56,471 nt of DNA from Candidatus Thorarchaeota archaeon (lineage in GTDB: Archaea > Asgardarchaeota > Thorarchaeia > Thorarchaeales > Thorarchaeaceae). Shown one piece after another: positions 41,237 to 50,335 of this stretch. The stretch lies in contig RDOF01000018.1 in assembly GCA_011365025.1 (NCBI GenBank), forward strand, positions 1-56,471, read 5' to 3'. The stretch's first letter is position 1; each line of letters starts with the position of its first letter. The position numbers and the translations under genes were made by a program. The notes under the pieces were generated by a model that made no database searches, was not told the DNA's origin, and saw only the letters and a list, made by a program, of their open reading frames with translations.

Positions 41237-42073
41237 CTAATCTTCTTCCTTGCCTCTGTCCTTTGGAACCTTTAGGCCTCCAGTACCTGCCGATAAGGCT
41301 GCCGCAACCCCTGTTGTCACTCCCACTTCTGGTATGTTCGTAGGAACCATTATGATCAAATTGGCGTTCTTAGAGATTTCTTGCATAATATTCCACGTAC
41401 GCAGCACAAAGCCAACTTGTGATTCCTCATACCGCTTAGCAGCTCGGAGCATATTCTCGGCGGCTTCCAGTTCAGCGGTAGCTAAGATTATTCGTGCTCT
41501 TCCTTCTCTGTCTGCTTGAGCTTCTCTACTCATCGCATCCTGAAGGGCAGATGGTATCACAACATCCCGAATCTCAACTGATGTTACCTTCACGCCCCAA
41601 TGCTCGGTCTTCTCATCGATTAGTTCCTGAAGGTGCTGGGCAATCTTGTCCCTCTCCGAGAGCAATTCATCCAGCGTGACCTTTCCGATTGTTTCCCTCA
41701 GAGTCGTCTGGGCCGCAAGCTCGACAGCAACGGTGTATCGTTCTACGCTTAGAATCGCCTTTTCGACATCAATGACCCGGAAGTACATGACGGCGTCAAC
41801 CACCACCGGTACATTGTCCTTTGTCAATGATCGCTCTGTTTTGAAGGCATAAGTTAAAAGTCGTAGGGAAACCTTCATGGCTACCTTATCAAGAATTGGA
41901 GTGACCCATATGACACCAGGTCCTCTAATATGCTTGAATTTTCCGAGCCTTAGTATTGCCACTCGTTCCCACTCCTTTAACACCTTGATGCCACTTGCTA
42001 CGAACATCAGAACAAAGAACACCAGAGCTATCACGGAAGCAGTAAACACAAAGTACGGATCAAATATCTGCAA
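41237..42073 (-). CDS. slipin/stomatin-family SPFH protein
   Basis: A 278-residue SPFH (band 7) protein with one N-terminal membrane helix (VIALVFFVLMFVASGIKVL). The SPFH region covers KEWERVAILRLGKFKHIRGP, VDAVMYFRVIDVEKAILSV and TTLRETIGKVTLDELLSERD; a coiled-coil stretch (SREAQADREGRARIILATAE) follows. This is a typical archaeal slipin, acting as a membrane scaffold for its NfeD partner, which follows 29 bases downstream. TTG 42073 is the likely start with GGAG about twelve bases upstream; the ATG just before it is out of frame. Length and order are standard. Family confident. Confidence 0.9.
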   Translation of the reverse strand: MQIFDPYFVFTASVIALVFFVLMFVASGIKVLKEWERVAILRLGKFKHIRGPGVIWVTPILDKVAMKVSLRLLTYAFKTERSLTKDNVPVVVDAVMYFRVIDVEKAILSVERYTVAVELAAQTTLRETIGKVTLDELLSERDKIAQHLQELIDEKTEHWGVKVTSVEIRDVVIPSALQDAMSREAQADREGRARIILATAELEAAENMLRAAKRYEESQVGFVLRTWNIMQEISKNANLIIMVPTNIPEVGVTTGVAAALSAGTGGLKVPKDRGKEED

Positions 42074-42222
42074 CTATTCATTCTACTCCTTTCTTACTTG
42101 GACAAACGGATGTATAGTCCCCGTTCATTAATACCTTTGGAAAGTAAGTATATGAACATTGGTTTCCCCCTAACAAGTTGGAAAGATGGGAAACTCGGCC
42201 GCCAATCCGACCGAGTTAGAAA

Positions 42223-43005
42223 CTACTGTATCTCTTCTTCACTCAAATCCAAAGTGGCGCCTGAGCTGATTGGTGACGTTGGTAGCGTGAAATATGCAGA
42301 TGAAAGGCTCTCAATTAACGCCCCAAGCACAACTACAATCACCGCGGATCCAATCAATCTCTCAATTGGATAGATGAACACAGCAGATACGTAAAAGGGT
42401 GCTATTGCTTCAAGTGGCGCTCCTACAAATAAGATGAAGTAGAAGGCACCTATGGTCGATCCTACTAACTGATCTAGAGTGACGCAGACAATGGCTAGCA
42501 GAAAGAGCGCTCTCACAGTGGACGCCTTGTTAAGCTCAAGCTCACCAAGTAGTGTGTCCCTTGTTTTTGGAATCACGAAAAGTATCGAGAGTGCAAGTGC
42601 AATTAGATGGAACCAGATCAGTTCAGGAACAACAAAACCCAAAGGGCTCAAGAAGTAAAGAGCCATCGTAACGGCGTAGAACAACGGAATGAAGGCTGTA
42701 TTTCTGGTTCTTATCAGTCCTGCCGCTAATGCCCCCGCAGCTGTAGCAATTGGCGTGGCAAAGCCAATAACGGCGAGTTCTATATTGAAAAACATGGCTA
42801 GATACGACCCAATTAGAACTGAAATTACTCCAAAGAAGGGTCCCAATAGGAATCCGACAATGGTTGCTGAAATCATTCCGAAGGATATGATTCCGGTGCC
42901 ACTAATACTCAGACTAAATGGAATAAGTGTGATTACAAGATGCAGCGCTGCGAACACCCCGGTGAGTGCCCAAGGATACGCCTTTGATTTAACAACATCT
43001 GACAC
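42223..43005 (-). CDS. ECF-transporter S-component-like membrane protein
   Basis: A 260-residue membrane protein with about seven to eight hydrophobic helices (GTGIISFGMISATIVGFLLG, AVIGFATPIATAAGALAAGL, LIGSAVIVVVLGALIES). The N-terminus LTGVFAALHLVITLIPFSLS and the glycine/proline-rich PFFGVISVLIGSYLA are like the substrate-binding S subunits of energy-coupling factor transporters. No ECF ATPase or T component lies in the window, so the transporter type is uncertain and another small membrane family is possible. GTG 43005 has GGAGAGG six bases upstream; TTG 43029 is a weaker alternative. It is divergent to the winged-helix/PfkB gene. Confidence 0.6.
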   Translation of the reverse strand: MSDVVKSKAYPWALTGVFAALHLVITLIPFSLSISGTGIISFGMISATIVGFLLGPFFGVISVLIGSYLAMFFNIELAVIGFATPIATAAGALAAGLIRTRNTAFIPLFYAVTMALYFLSPLGFVVPELIWFHLIALALSILFVIPKTRDTLLGELELNKASTVRALFLLAIVCVTLDQLVGSTIGAFYFILFVGAPLEAIAPFYVSAVFIYPIERLIGSAVIVVVLGALIESLSSAYFTLPTSPISSGATLDLSEEEIQ

Positions 43006-43114
43006 GAAATGCCTCTCCGTTTTATTCAATGTACTTCAGTAAACTACATAGGCAGCTTTGTAAATTGCTGTGTAGACACAACGAGTATTTTAATCTGATG
43101 GAGGTTCACGAGAA

Positions 43115-44446
43115 ATGTCTTCTACCAATCATCTGTGGCCGTATGTTTTGCTTTTGCCTGAGAGTAACGTTCGTCGGCCGGAATTCATAAGAAGAGTCTT
43201 GGCATCCAAGGTTGCTCCTGCCGTGCTATCAAGATTTGACAGGGAAGGACGAGCGTTTCAAAAGGATCTTGTGAGCGAGCTGAGTCATTCAAACAGAAGC
43301 ATACTGATTTACCTCAAAGCGCTCCAAGAGTTTGGGTTGGTTGAAACAGATTCATTGGTCGAGAAGGGTAAACGAGTTGTTGTCCATACCCTCACAAGAA
43401 GTGGATGGGGTCTGGCTCGTTTCTTCTCAGAAGGCATTCCCTCTGATTTCAGAGAACTGACCGAGTACTTGCTTGAAGACTACCTTCTAAATCTGATTAA
43501 TCTCTACCGTGAAAAGGGATTGGAGGCATCCGTTCTTTTTGATACCTTCAGCCGCACCAGGGCAAGGTCGATGCTGCAGAGCTCTCCTACTTACGCTAAT
43601 CCTGATTTCATGTTGTTTGGTGCGGCAGCATTCTTCACACAAATTGAATGTCCAAAACTGCCCGACTTAGGTGACGAGGTTGGCTGCAAATCTCCAATCC
43701 GATATGTCGATGGTCCAACTGTTAGGTTGGCACTTGCCTTGGCGAGGGAAGGTCATGATGTGTCCTTTTCATCCTCAGTGGGTAATGATCAAGATGGATG
43801 GACGATCATTTCGGAACTCATTGAAAAAGGCATTGATGTTTCGCACATCGTAATAAACGAAGAGATGTCCACAAATCAAACAATCATTGTTGATGTTGAT
43901 GGAAATCAGCGGATTCTTGTAGGAATTGGCGATAAGTCTGCCCTATCGCTCACATCTCCCTCACAAGTTTCATGGGACACGATAAAGGAAGCAAAGGTGA
44001 TCTACCTGGGAGAGGTGTTTCTCGAAGTGGCTGTATCAATCGCCGCTTTCGCACAATCCTTCGACATTCCGGTGGCATATCGGTGTTCACCGCACTATTG
44101 GAGGCGAGGCTTGCAAGAATTGAAACCGGTACTAAGTCAGATAGACTTCCTTTTGCTCTCTTTGGAGGAGTGGCAGGAAGCGAAAAGAACCCTGGGGTCA
44201 TCCTCGATGAAGACCCTCAGAAATATTACAGGTGCAACGATAATTGCGAGGACTAGTAGCACCACCTACAAAGTTGTCCTGCCTGAATCCTCCACGGCAA
44301 CTGAATATCATACTGCGTTTCATTCTGAAGAAATTTCTTTGCCATTCACAATTGCATTACTTGAAGCGGCATCGGAGAGAAGAAGCATAGATAATGCCCT
44401 TGATGCTGCGATTAAGATGGAAGCGTCTCGACTGAAAGACGTTTAG
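43115..44446 (+). CDS. winged helix fused to a degenerate PfkB-type kinase
   Basis: A 443-residue protein: a winged-helix domain at about residues 30-105 (REGRAFQKDLVSELSHSNRS, ILIYLKALQEFGLVETDSL), then a ribokinase-fold domain at about 160-440. The PfkB first signature is recognisable (VDGPTVRLALALAREGHDV, VGNDQDGWTIISELIEKGID), but the second signature with the catalytic GAGD is missing; the matching region reads YHTAFHSEEISLPFTIALLE. So it is probably a sugar- or nucleoside-responsive DNA-binding regulator rather than an active kinase. ATG 43115 has GGAGG ten bases upstream. Its stop overlaps the convergent DUF92 gene by four bases. Ligand unknown. Confidence 0.8.
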   Translation: MSSTNHLWPYVLLLPESNVRRPEFIRRVLASKVAPAVLSRFDREGRAFQKDLVSELSHSNRSILIYLKALQEFGLVETDSLVEKGKRVVVHTLTRSGWGLARFFSEGIPSDFRELTEYLLEDYLLNLINLYREKGLEASVLFDTFSRTRARSMLQSSPTYANPDFMLFGAAAFFTQIECPKLPDLGDEVGCKSPIRYVDGPTVRLALALAREGHDVSFSSSVGNDQDGWTIISELIEKGIDVSHIVINEEMSTNQTIIVDVDGNQRILVGIGDKSALSLTSPSQVSWDTIKEAKVIYLGEVFLEVAVSIAAFAQSFDIPVAYRCSPHYWRRGLQELKPVLSQIDFLLLSLEEWQEAKRTLGSSSMKTLRNITGATIIARTSSTTYKVVLPESSTATEYHTAFHSEEISLPFTIALLEAASERRSIDNALDAAIKMEASRLKDV

Positions 44447-45372
44447 CTAGATGATGATGCCGCAATCCAGAAGAATAGTGACCCTAGCACCCACACAAAG
44501 AGGCCTGCTCCAAGTACTATTCCCAGAGTTGCTCCAAGAGTGGAAGAACCAAGATTAACATGAACATTCGACAAACGCTTGAATCCACCAATATACTTGG
44601 TTTCATATCCACAGTGGAATTCCTTGTCGGTTATAGCTCCACAGATGTCGCAGACAAATCGATTCTGAAGTGCTGCTCCAATCAGACTGTCGAGGTTGCA
44701 TCCAACGAATCCTGTGAGTATAGAGAGAGGAATGATGAATAGCAACTCAGCAAGATTCGATACTGGAACCGAACCCCAACTTGTTCCTGGCGAAACCAAG
44801 GCAAAAACGGCGGCTATAAGGCCAATCGCCAAACCTGCCATTGCTGCCATCCCTTCACCTAGAAGGGAAACAGCACCGATGGTACCGCGAGGCACTTTTC
44901 TTCTCAAGTTTGTGATGAGTCTTGGCTTTGAATTGCTGAATACGCCAACCTCGGATGCCAATGTGTCTGCAGCGGTTGTCGCGACGGCACCAACAAAACC
45001 CCCAAACATCCAAAATGCTGGAATTCCCAAATCAGGAAATTCCCTTGCGACAAACCAAGCTATGGAGAATATCATTGGAATGATTCCGCTCGCAAGGACA
45101 TTCTTGTAGGATCGCTTTCCTTTTCCTTCCTGAGCCAATCCCTGTTTCGCCTTTGACTTGTATTTGAACTTGGTTGCAACTCCAGAGCTCAGAAAGAAGA
45201 AGAGGACGATTGTAAATGCAGGCGGGCCTCCAGTATACCAAACTGTAAAGCCAACGACAAAGGCGCTGACTAAACCGGAGATATCCACAAACTGAGCCTT
45301 ATAGGCCAACACCCCAATGACGCCCATAACGAGTAGTCCAGATACTACTGGATGAGTAAGCAGTTCAAACAT
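44443..45372 (-). CDS. DUF92-family membrane protein
   Basis: A 309-residue integral membrane protein with about six to seven helices and the DUF92 pattern: AFVVGFTVWYTGGPPAFTI, SYKNVLASGIIPMIFSI and ATTAADTLASEVGVFSNSKP, RGTIGAVSLLGEG and LDSLIGAALQNRF. A cysteine pair VCDICGAI and HCGYET could form a small metal site. Plant VTE6, of the same family, is a phytyl-phosphate kinase, so a polyprenyl-phosphate kinase role is conceivable but not shown. ATG 45372 is the only good start. The 3' end overlaps the winged-helix/PfkB gene by four bases. Family confident, reaction uncertain. Confidence 0.8.
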   Translation of the reverse strand: MFELLTHPVVSGLLVMGVIGVLAYKAQFVDISGLVSAFVVGFTVWYTGGPPAFTIVLFFFLSSGVATKFKYKSKAKQGLAQEGKGKRSYKNVLASGIIPMIFSIAWFVAREFPDLGIPAFWMFGGFVGAVATTAADTLASEVGVFSNSKPRLITNLRRKVPRGTIGAVSLLGEGMAAMAGLAIGLIAAVFALVSPGTSWGSVPVSNLAELLFIIPLSILTGFVGCNLDSLIGAALQNRFVCDICGAITDKEFHCGYETKYIGGFKRLSNVHVNLGSSTLGATLGIVLGAGLFVWVLGSLFFWIAASSSS

Positions 45373-45534
45373 TAAGAGTCACGTCCATGCATTATTTCTC
45401 TTTAGGGGAGTTTCTCCACTTCCAACCGGATCAAGTAGTATTCTATATCCATAAACTACCTGGCACACTTCCACTGTAATTAACAATCAAGACTCGTTGT
45501 ACCCCTATTATACCTTACGAAGGAGAAAAGACAA

Positions 45535-45618
45535 ATGTCGAACTCTTTTTCGCCAACTTTGGTCTTTCCTTCTATGACTATAGATATGTCAAACATCCTG
45601 CTAAACTATCGGAACTAG
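45535..45618 (+). CDS. possible 27-residue ORF
   Basis: ATG 45535 is preceded nine bases upstream by AGGAG and opens 27 codons ending in TAG at 45616-45618, overlapping the convergent ligase stop. CTATTATACC (45505-45514) could be a TATA box but lies too close for a leader holding the ribosome site. Composition is hydrophobic and polar mixed, with no signal peptide. A leader or chance ORF is equally likely. Confidence 0.25.
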   Translation: MSNSFSPTLVFPSMTIDMSNILLNYRN

Positions 45619-48600
45619 TATACTGTGAATTGCCTTCGTTCTTGCTCAATAGCCCGCTCCGGAAGGGGCGTCTTCCCTTGTTTGACTAGTGCATCCAAAT
45701 AGTACCCGGTGACAACATCAATTGCAGGAGTTGTCCATTTCAAAGAAATCACATTCTCCAGCGCTGCCGAATCAGGAAATGCAACCTCAAACTCCTTCTC
45801 TGCTTCTCTTCTTGACATTATTCTGACAACAAGAAATAGATTCTCCATGTTTTCTCTGGCGCTCTGAATGTGTGCCGTTATTAGCACCTGGGTGAGTCGA
45901 GGAACGAGTCCCGGTACTTCAGCACCTGATTCATTTCTAACTGAAAATGTGACATAGAATAGAGGTTCCTCAATCGCTTTAATCTTGAAGCGAGCCCTCT
46001 TCTCCGAAACCTGGTCATTGGCCTCGGAAATGATTACTAAGTGTGCAGCGCTCATTTCGGACCCAAGAGGCGCTCGGAATTCGAGGGGAAGAAGTTTTTC
46101 TTCATCTGCTAGGAGAACCAACTCCCGTTCCAAAACAGTCTTGGTTTCACTAATTGCCTCAAGGACTACCTTCAGCTTTGGTTTCAACACACTGCCGCTA
46201 TGATTAGAAACCCGTAGTGTTGGTCTAACCAATTCATCAGGTGCCACAAAATTTGGCAGAGCCACGATATCTATTCCCGGCGAGACCTCTGGCAATTCCT
46301 CTGAAAGCTGAATCTCTACGGAGCTTCTATCTAAGTCAATTCCTGCATAGGACAGCCTAGCTTCAAGGGTTACTTTCTTAGGATTCCTTAACTCACTTGG
46401 TTCAGGTATAACAATAGGGCCATAGGAAATTGATAGATTCCGGCTCTGCTTTACAGGTTGGCTCAAAACTTCCTCCTCCTCCCCATTCGAGAAGATCAAC
46501 TTCATAGTGAGAAGCGCCGGGTCCCCAAGTTCTGTATTTCTTCTGACGCGTAACCATCCTGATATCCTCCCACCAATTCGTGCTCTCTCTGGCGCCCGCA
46601 ATGAGTCGATACTCGCTTTAACGCCAAGCTGTGCAATTCTGAAGCGTTCCGAATGAGCCGCGGTTAGGTCTTCGGTTCCCTGCCTTACAAGGGCGCGTAT
46701 TACTCCAGCTCTATCCGAACTCTCATTGGAGGGAATTGATGGCACTCTCCAGTGGAAATTCAACGGTCCTTCTTCAAGGGTTGTGGCAGCTTGTTCCAGA
46801 ATTCTATAGGCCCTATTAGAATCGGTTAGGAATTCAAGCACCAACATCATATCCTCTTCAATTGGCCTTCCTCCTGCTTCAATGAACACCTTCCCAAGTA
46901 GGATGTCTTCGGGCAGGTGCACACTTCCTAACTCGGCTTCAAGACCAATCTGTGGACCTCTCTTTACAAATCCCACATGAAATGATTTGGAAACTCCAAC
47001 AGCTATTTCATCACCTTCTTCGTCGATTAACCAAATCTGAATCGCACACCGCTCTATACCCGCTGAAGCATGGCCCGGTATGATTAAAGCAGGAAAGTCC
47101 TGGTGACTGAATAGGGCGCCTTCACTTCCCTCCAAAGAAATGCTTGTTTCCACTTGAGAAAGGATTTCTTCTTTTGCAGGAGCAATTACTGCTACCCTGC
47201 ATTTTATTGTTGTGCTCTCAGGGTAGTTTGTGTCAATCTCGCCATTGAAGTATACGGGGGTTCTACCATCAGCAAATTGTATTGACGACCTTCTATGAAT
47301 CGATGCTTTCATCCAGTACGTGTTAATTGTGCTTGAGAGAGCTATTTGTCTATCAGCTATTCCAATAGAAGCAAGGATATTGTAGGCTGAGATTTGCTTT
47401 TGAGTTAGAAATGTAAGATTGTTGACAAGTATCTCTCCAGGATCGATGTTCTCAACATGGAGCATTCCTTGGTCAACCAAATGCCTTTCAGAGTCTTCAA
47501 TGGAGTATGAAACATCGATGTCAATGAAAGCTCTTGGTCCGGTATTTCTCAAAGTTAGAGTAAATCCTGCCTCTTGACCAGCAAACACTCGATCCTCATC
47601 TGTTATGATTTCGGGCTCCAACCCTTTCCACCAGCAAAGCCATGTTGGCAGATGTGGGGTACCTTCTAACGGATCGTAGAGCCAGTTGGTGCAGCATTCC
47701 CTGGTTATGTTGGATAGACTCCTCATCAATACTACCATATTCATATCTGACTTGGCGAAGACGGAGAGCTGGAAATCTGCCCCTGTGGTCCGTGGAGCAA
47801 CAAATTCGCTTCCAAATATGGACACGAAAAGCGGTTGAATAAACGCGTTCTCTATGACGTTTAGCTCCTCTAGTTCACTTCTGATGAAATAGAGCATTGA
47901 AGAAACAGCATCGCCCAGGAAACGGTTCCGATGCGCTTTGCTGACGGTACCATCATCATCAACCATCATGTTGTAAGTCTGCATGAATGCCTTGTTCGTG
48001 GAGCCTTCGCCCGGCCGAAAAGGCCCCCAAAGGCCCGCTGCAACTGCTGACGCTCGATTCGCAGCAAGGGAATCCGGTCCAACATCAGGTATCTTCTCTC
48101 CGGCTTCCACCATTCGCTTGGCCTTAAGGGCCAGAGCTTGGAGAATTATCGCTAGGCCAATCCTTCTGGGAACTGACAATTGAGTGTCAAACACTCTGAG
48201 TTCGACCGTACCATAGTCGGTGAAAGGATACATATCTACCATGCGGGCGAAGCTTCGATTCACATGACGTGCAAACCCTTCTTTGTCAGCCTTTGTGAGA
48301 TATGGTATATACTCGAATTCATTTATTGGTCCCATTTGTGTTGTGTTTTTCATCAATCGAATGGAACGCTTACATCGTGGTGCTCGAACTCTTCCTTCCT
48401 CGTCTGCCTCAACCTCATCAGTCGGCTTCTTGTTCTCAAAGGGCGAATTCACGGATAATGCAATTAGATGTGGGATGAAATTGCGTATCAGGTTGTATAC
48501 CGCCAGCTTCACCTTCTCTGTCACTTCTGGTCCCAGAATATGATGATGTTCTCCGAATGAGAGATTCTTGAGGTATTCTTGTGCTGGGTTCAAACCTGTG

Positions 48601-49055
48601 GAAATCAGGATTGCCCTGGATTCCTTTGGAAGTGAATCATAGGAAACAGCCACAAGTGTTTGCACCCACCAAGCTAGTTCTTCCAAGGAGGTACACGGTG
48701 GAGTGGCAACCTCAAGGATCCACGTTAGACTAGTCACGTTTGGGTCATGCCCGATTAGCGTGTATTCCCTAGATTCTCCATCGGGGCTCTCGTAGAGGGC
48801 GACAATTCTAGACCCGCGTTCTCCCTCTTCGGTCTGAGCTGACTGCTTAAACTTCCTTTTTACGGACTCCACTCTGGCTGTACGTATTCTTTGGTCAAGG
48901 AGCGATTTGGCGTTTCCAACGAGCTTGTCAAAGACATTAAGAATCTCCTCTCCCTTTATCCAAGACCCATCCCTGCTGATTATCTGAAGTTCCACCTCTA
49001 TGCCATGGGTGAAGGGCAGGCGAATCTCTTCAGGTTCAGGGACATCCTCGATCAT
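45615..49055 (-). CDS. GCS2-type carboxylate-amine ligase with Ig-like domain array
   Basis: A 1146-residue protein. Residues 1-470 fit the glutamate-cysteine ligase family 2: THGIEVELQI near 16, LEVATPPCTSLEELAWW, FGEHHHILGPE and GTVELRVFDTQLSVPRR keep the glutamates, histidines and E-x-R of the ATP/metal site. Residues 475-1146 read as about six tandem beta-sandwich segments of Ig/CARDB type, such as GFTLTLRNTGPRAFIDIDV and VRPTLRVSNHSGSVLKPKL. No signal peptide or membrane helix is visible. The ligase should join an amine to a carboxylate, perhaps on a protein or peptide bound by the array. ATG 49055 has AAGGTG seven bases upstream. Third gene of a three-gene unit; the substrate is unknown. 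Confidence 0.78.
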   Translation of the reverse strand: MIEDVPEPEEIRLPFTHGIEVELQIISRDGSWIKGEEILNVFDKLVGNAKSLLDQRIRTARVESVKRKFKQSAQTEEGERGSRIVALYESPDGESREYTLIGHDPNVTSLTWILEVATPPCTSLEELAWWVQTLVAVSYDSLPKESRAILISTGLNPAQEYLKNLSFGEHHHILGPEVTEKVKLAVYNLIRNFIPHLIALSVNSPFENKKPTDEVEADEEGRVRAPRCKRSIRLMKNTTQMGPINEFEYIPYLTKADKEGFARHVNRSFARMVDMYPFTDYGTVELRVFDTQLSVPRRIGLAIILQALALKAKRMVEAGEKIPDVGPDSLAANRASAVAAGLWGPFRPGEGSTNKAFMQTYNMMVDDDGTVSKAHRNRFLGDAVSSMLYFIRSELEELNVIENAFIQPLFVSIFGSEFVAPRTTGADFQLSVFAKSDMNMVVLMRSLSNITRECCTNWLYDPLEGTPHLPTWLCWWKGLEPEIITDEDRVFAGQEAGFTLTLRNTGPRAFIDIDVSYSIEDSERHLVDQGMLHVENIDPGEILVNNLTFLTQKQISAYNILASIGIADRQIALSSTINTYWMKASIHRRSSIQFADGRTPVYFNGEIDTNYPESTTIKCRVAVIAPAKEEILSQVETSISLEGSEGALFSHQDFPALIIPGHASAGIERCAIQIWLIDEEGDEIAVGVSKSFHVGFVKRGPQIGLEAELGSVHLPEDILLGKVFIEAGGRPIEEDMMLVLEFLTDSNRAYRILEQAATTLEEGPLNFHWRVPSIPSNESSDRAGVIRALVRQGTEDLTAAHSERFRIAQLGVKASIDSLRAPERARIGGRISGWLRVRRNTELGDPALLTMKLIFSNGEEEEVLSQPVKQSRNLSISYGPIVIPEPSELRNPKKVTLEARLSYAGIDLDRSSVEIQLSEELPEVSPGIDIVALPNFVAPDELVRPTLRVSNHSGSVLKPKLKVVLEAISETKTVLERELVLLADEEKLLPLEFRAPLGSEMSAAHLVIISEANDQVSEKRARFKIKAIEEPLFYVTFSVRNESGAEVPGLVPRLTQVLITAHIQSARENMENLFLVVRIMSRREAEKEFEVAFPDSAALENVISLKWTTPAIDVVTGYYLDALVKQGKTPLPERAIEQERRQFTVY

Positions 49056-49058
49056 TTC

Positions 49059-49751
49059 TTACACCTTGACTCGAGACACACAATGAAGCAACTCTGAAAC
49101 CAGTGCTGTGTTTTTGGCAGTTTCCTTGTGTATTGTCATTTGTAAAATGGCCACGTCTCTCTTCGAGAAATGTGTCGTAAGGTGATATGCAATGGGACCG
49201 CCTCCGTACTCGCCGTAGTCCTGATAGAGCTGGAATCCACACTTCTCCACCACATTCTCAAACTCCCTCTTGATTCCGCATAGAATCGTCACATAACGGT
49301 TACCAATGTATACGATAGGCTTCTTTTGGCCTCTATCTGGAAGATACGCCCATCTCAGGATTAGTATGATTCTGGGTTTGTCCTTCCTCTCGCGCGCAGC
49401 CCTGAGGAACTTTTCTTCTACAATTCTTACTATTGCTCTACAGGTTTCTTCAGATTCGAACCTGTCCTTCAGTTTTACTAACGTCGGCCAATCATCTGAG
49501 GATTCTGATAGGTTTTGGATTGCCATCCCCAATGGATCATCTTCTTCCAGCGCTGATGGCAGAATAATGATTTTCTGGTATGTGCCCTCAGTTTGGGAGC
49601 TAGCCTCGGAAATGTGCTGCAAACGCAATTGATTCTCAATTGGATCTAGTTTTAGTCGGATTGCTGCTACTCGGTCTTTCATCTCCTCAAGAATTCCTTT
49701 TGCATGCTCGAGCTTTCTCACCAGCCCCTCTGTAATCTCTGATTCATTCAT
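49059..49751 (-). CDS. unknown protein before the GCS2/Ig fusion
   Basis: A 230-residue protein. Residues 1-50 form a heptad-type helix (KLEHAKGILEEMKDRVAAI), the rest an alpha/beta region with IIILPSALEEDDPLG, KPRIILILRWAYLPD and KPIVYIGNRYVTILCGIK; a histidine pair lies in YHLTTHFSK. No family recognised. It ends three bases before the ATG of the ligase fusion, so coupling is very likely. ATG 49751 is preferred; TTG 49760 in the same frame is possible. It could be a partner or substrate carrier for the ligase. Nothing in the sequence decides this. Confidence 0.65.
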   Translation of the reverse strand: MNESEITEGLVRKLEHAKGILEEMKDRVAAIRLKLDPIENQLRLQHISEASSQTEGTYQKIIILPSALEEDDPLGMAIQNLSESSDDWPTLVKLKDRFESEETCRAIVRIVEEKFLRAARERKDKPRIILILRWAYLPDRGQKKPIVYIGNRYVTILCGIKREFENVVEKCGFQLYQDYGEYGGGPIAYHLTTHFSKRDVAILQMTIHKETAKNTALVSELLHCVSRVKV

Positions 49752-49817
49752 CCTTCTCAATTCACTCTCTGCCTTATCCCCGGCTAAGGCTATAAGTCTT
49801 GAATGTTATTATCTTTG

Positions 49818-50264
49818 TTAGTTCTCAGCGACTAAATTGAATACCTCTTCTGTCATGTCACTTATCTCTTTAAGGCGGTACCATACTGACTCGCGGCCCC
49901 GCCGTTCGGCAAGCATCTCTACAAGAATCTGATACTCGAAGTCAACGATATCTCGAAGTAGAGTGAATGCCTTTTCATTCTTGAAGTACGATTTGTCTAT
50001 TCTGCCATCTTTGAACCTCTTTGCCAAGGGCTCCATTGACTTCTCAGCCGCATCCAGTTTGATGAGGGCTGTCCTATAGTTATCCTTGGGGTCTTTCATT
50101 GCATACCCCCCCACAAGAGGAGTCATTCCAGTCCCCAAAGTGCCTTTGCCAATCTCGTCCAGCTCATCCATTGCATCTAGAAGGTAGCTATGGGCATCGG
50201 ATAGGCATTTCCTAATCGCACGCAGAAACCTGGTTCTTTCAGTAGTGTCAATCAGTCCACTCAC
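49818..50264 (-). CDS. helical protein, first gene of the ligase unit
   Basis: A 148-residue alpha-helical protein (FLRAIRKCLSDAHSYLLDAM, then RTALIKLDAAEKSMEPLAKR and FEYQILVEMLAERRGRE). The spacing suggests a four-helix bundle or a coiled coil; no family is recognised. It starts at GTG 50264, which follows GGGGA directly, and precedes the unknown gene by 66 bases, so the three genes probably share a promoter near 50270-50300. The next gene upstream is the ABC ATPase, ending 71 bases away. A small helical partner for the ligase fusion is an inference from order. Confidence 0.65.
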   Translation of the reverse strand: MSGLIDTTERTRFLRAIRKCLSDAHSYLLDAMDELDEIGKGTLGTGMTPLVGGYAMKDPKDNYRTALIKLDAAEKSMEPLAKRFKDGRIDKSYFKNEKAFTLLRDIVDFEYQILVEMLAERRGRESVWYRLKEISDMTEEVFNLVAEN

Positions 50265-50335
50265 TCCCCAGAAACTCTAGAAAATAGCAGAAGTGGGCGG
50301 AGCATTTGATGCCACCGCCCGATTGTGCTTGTTCG

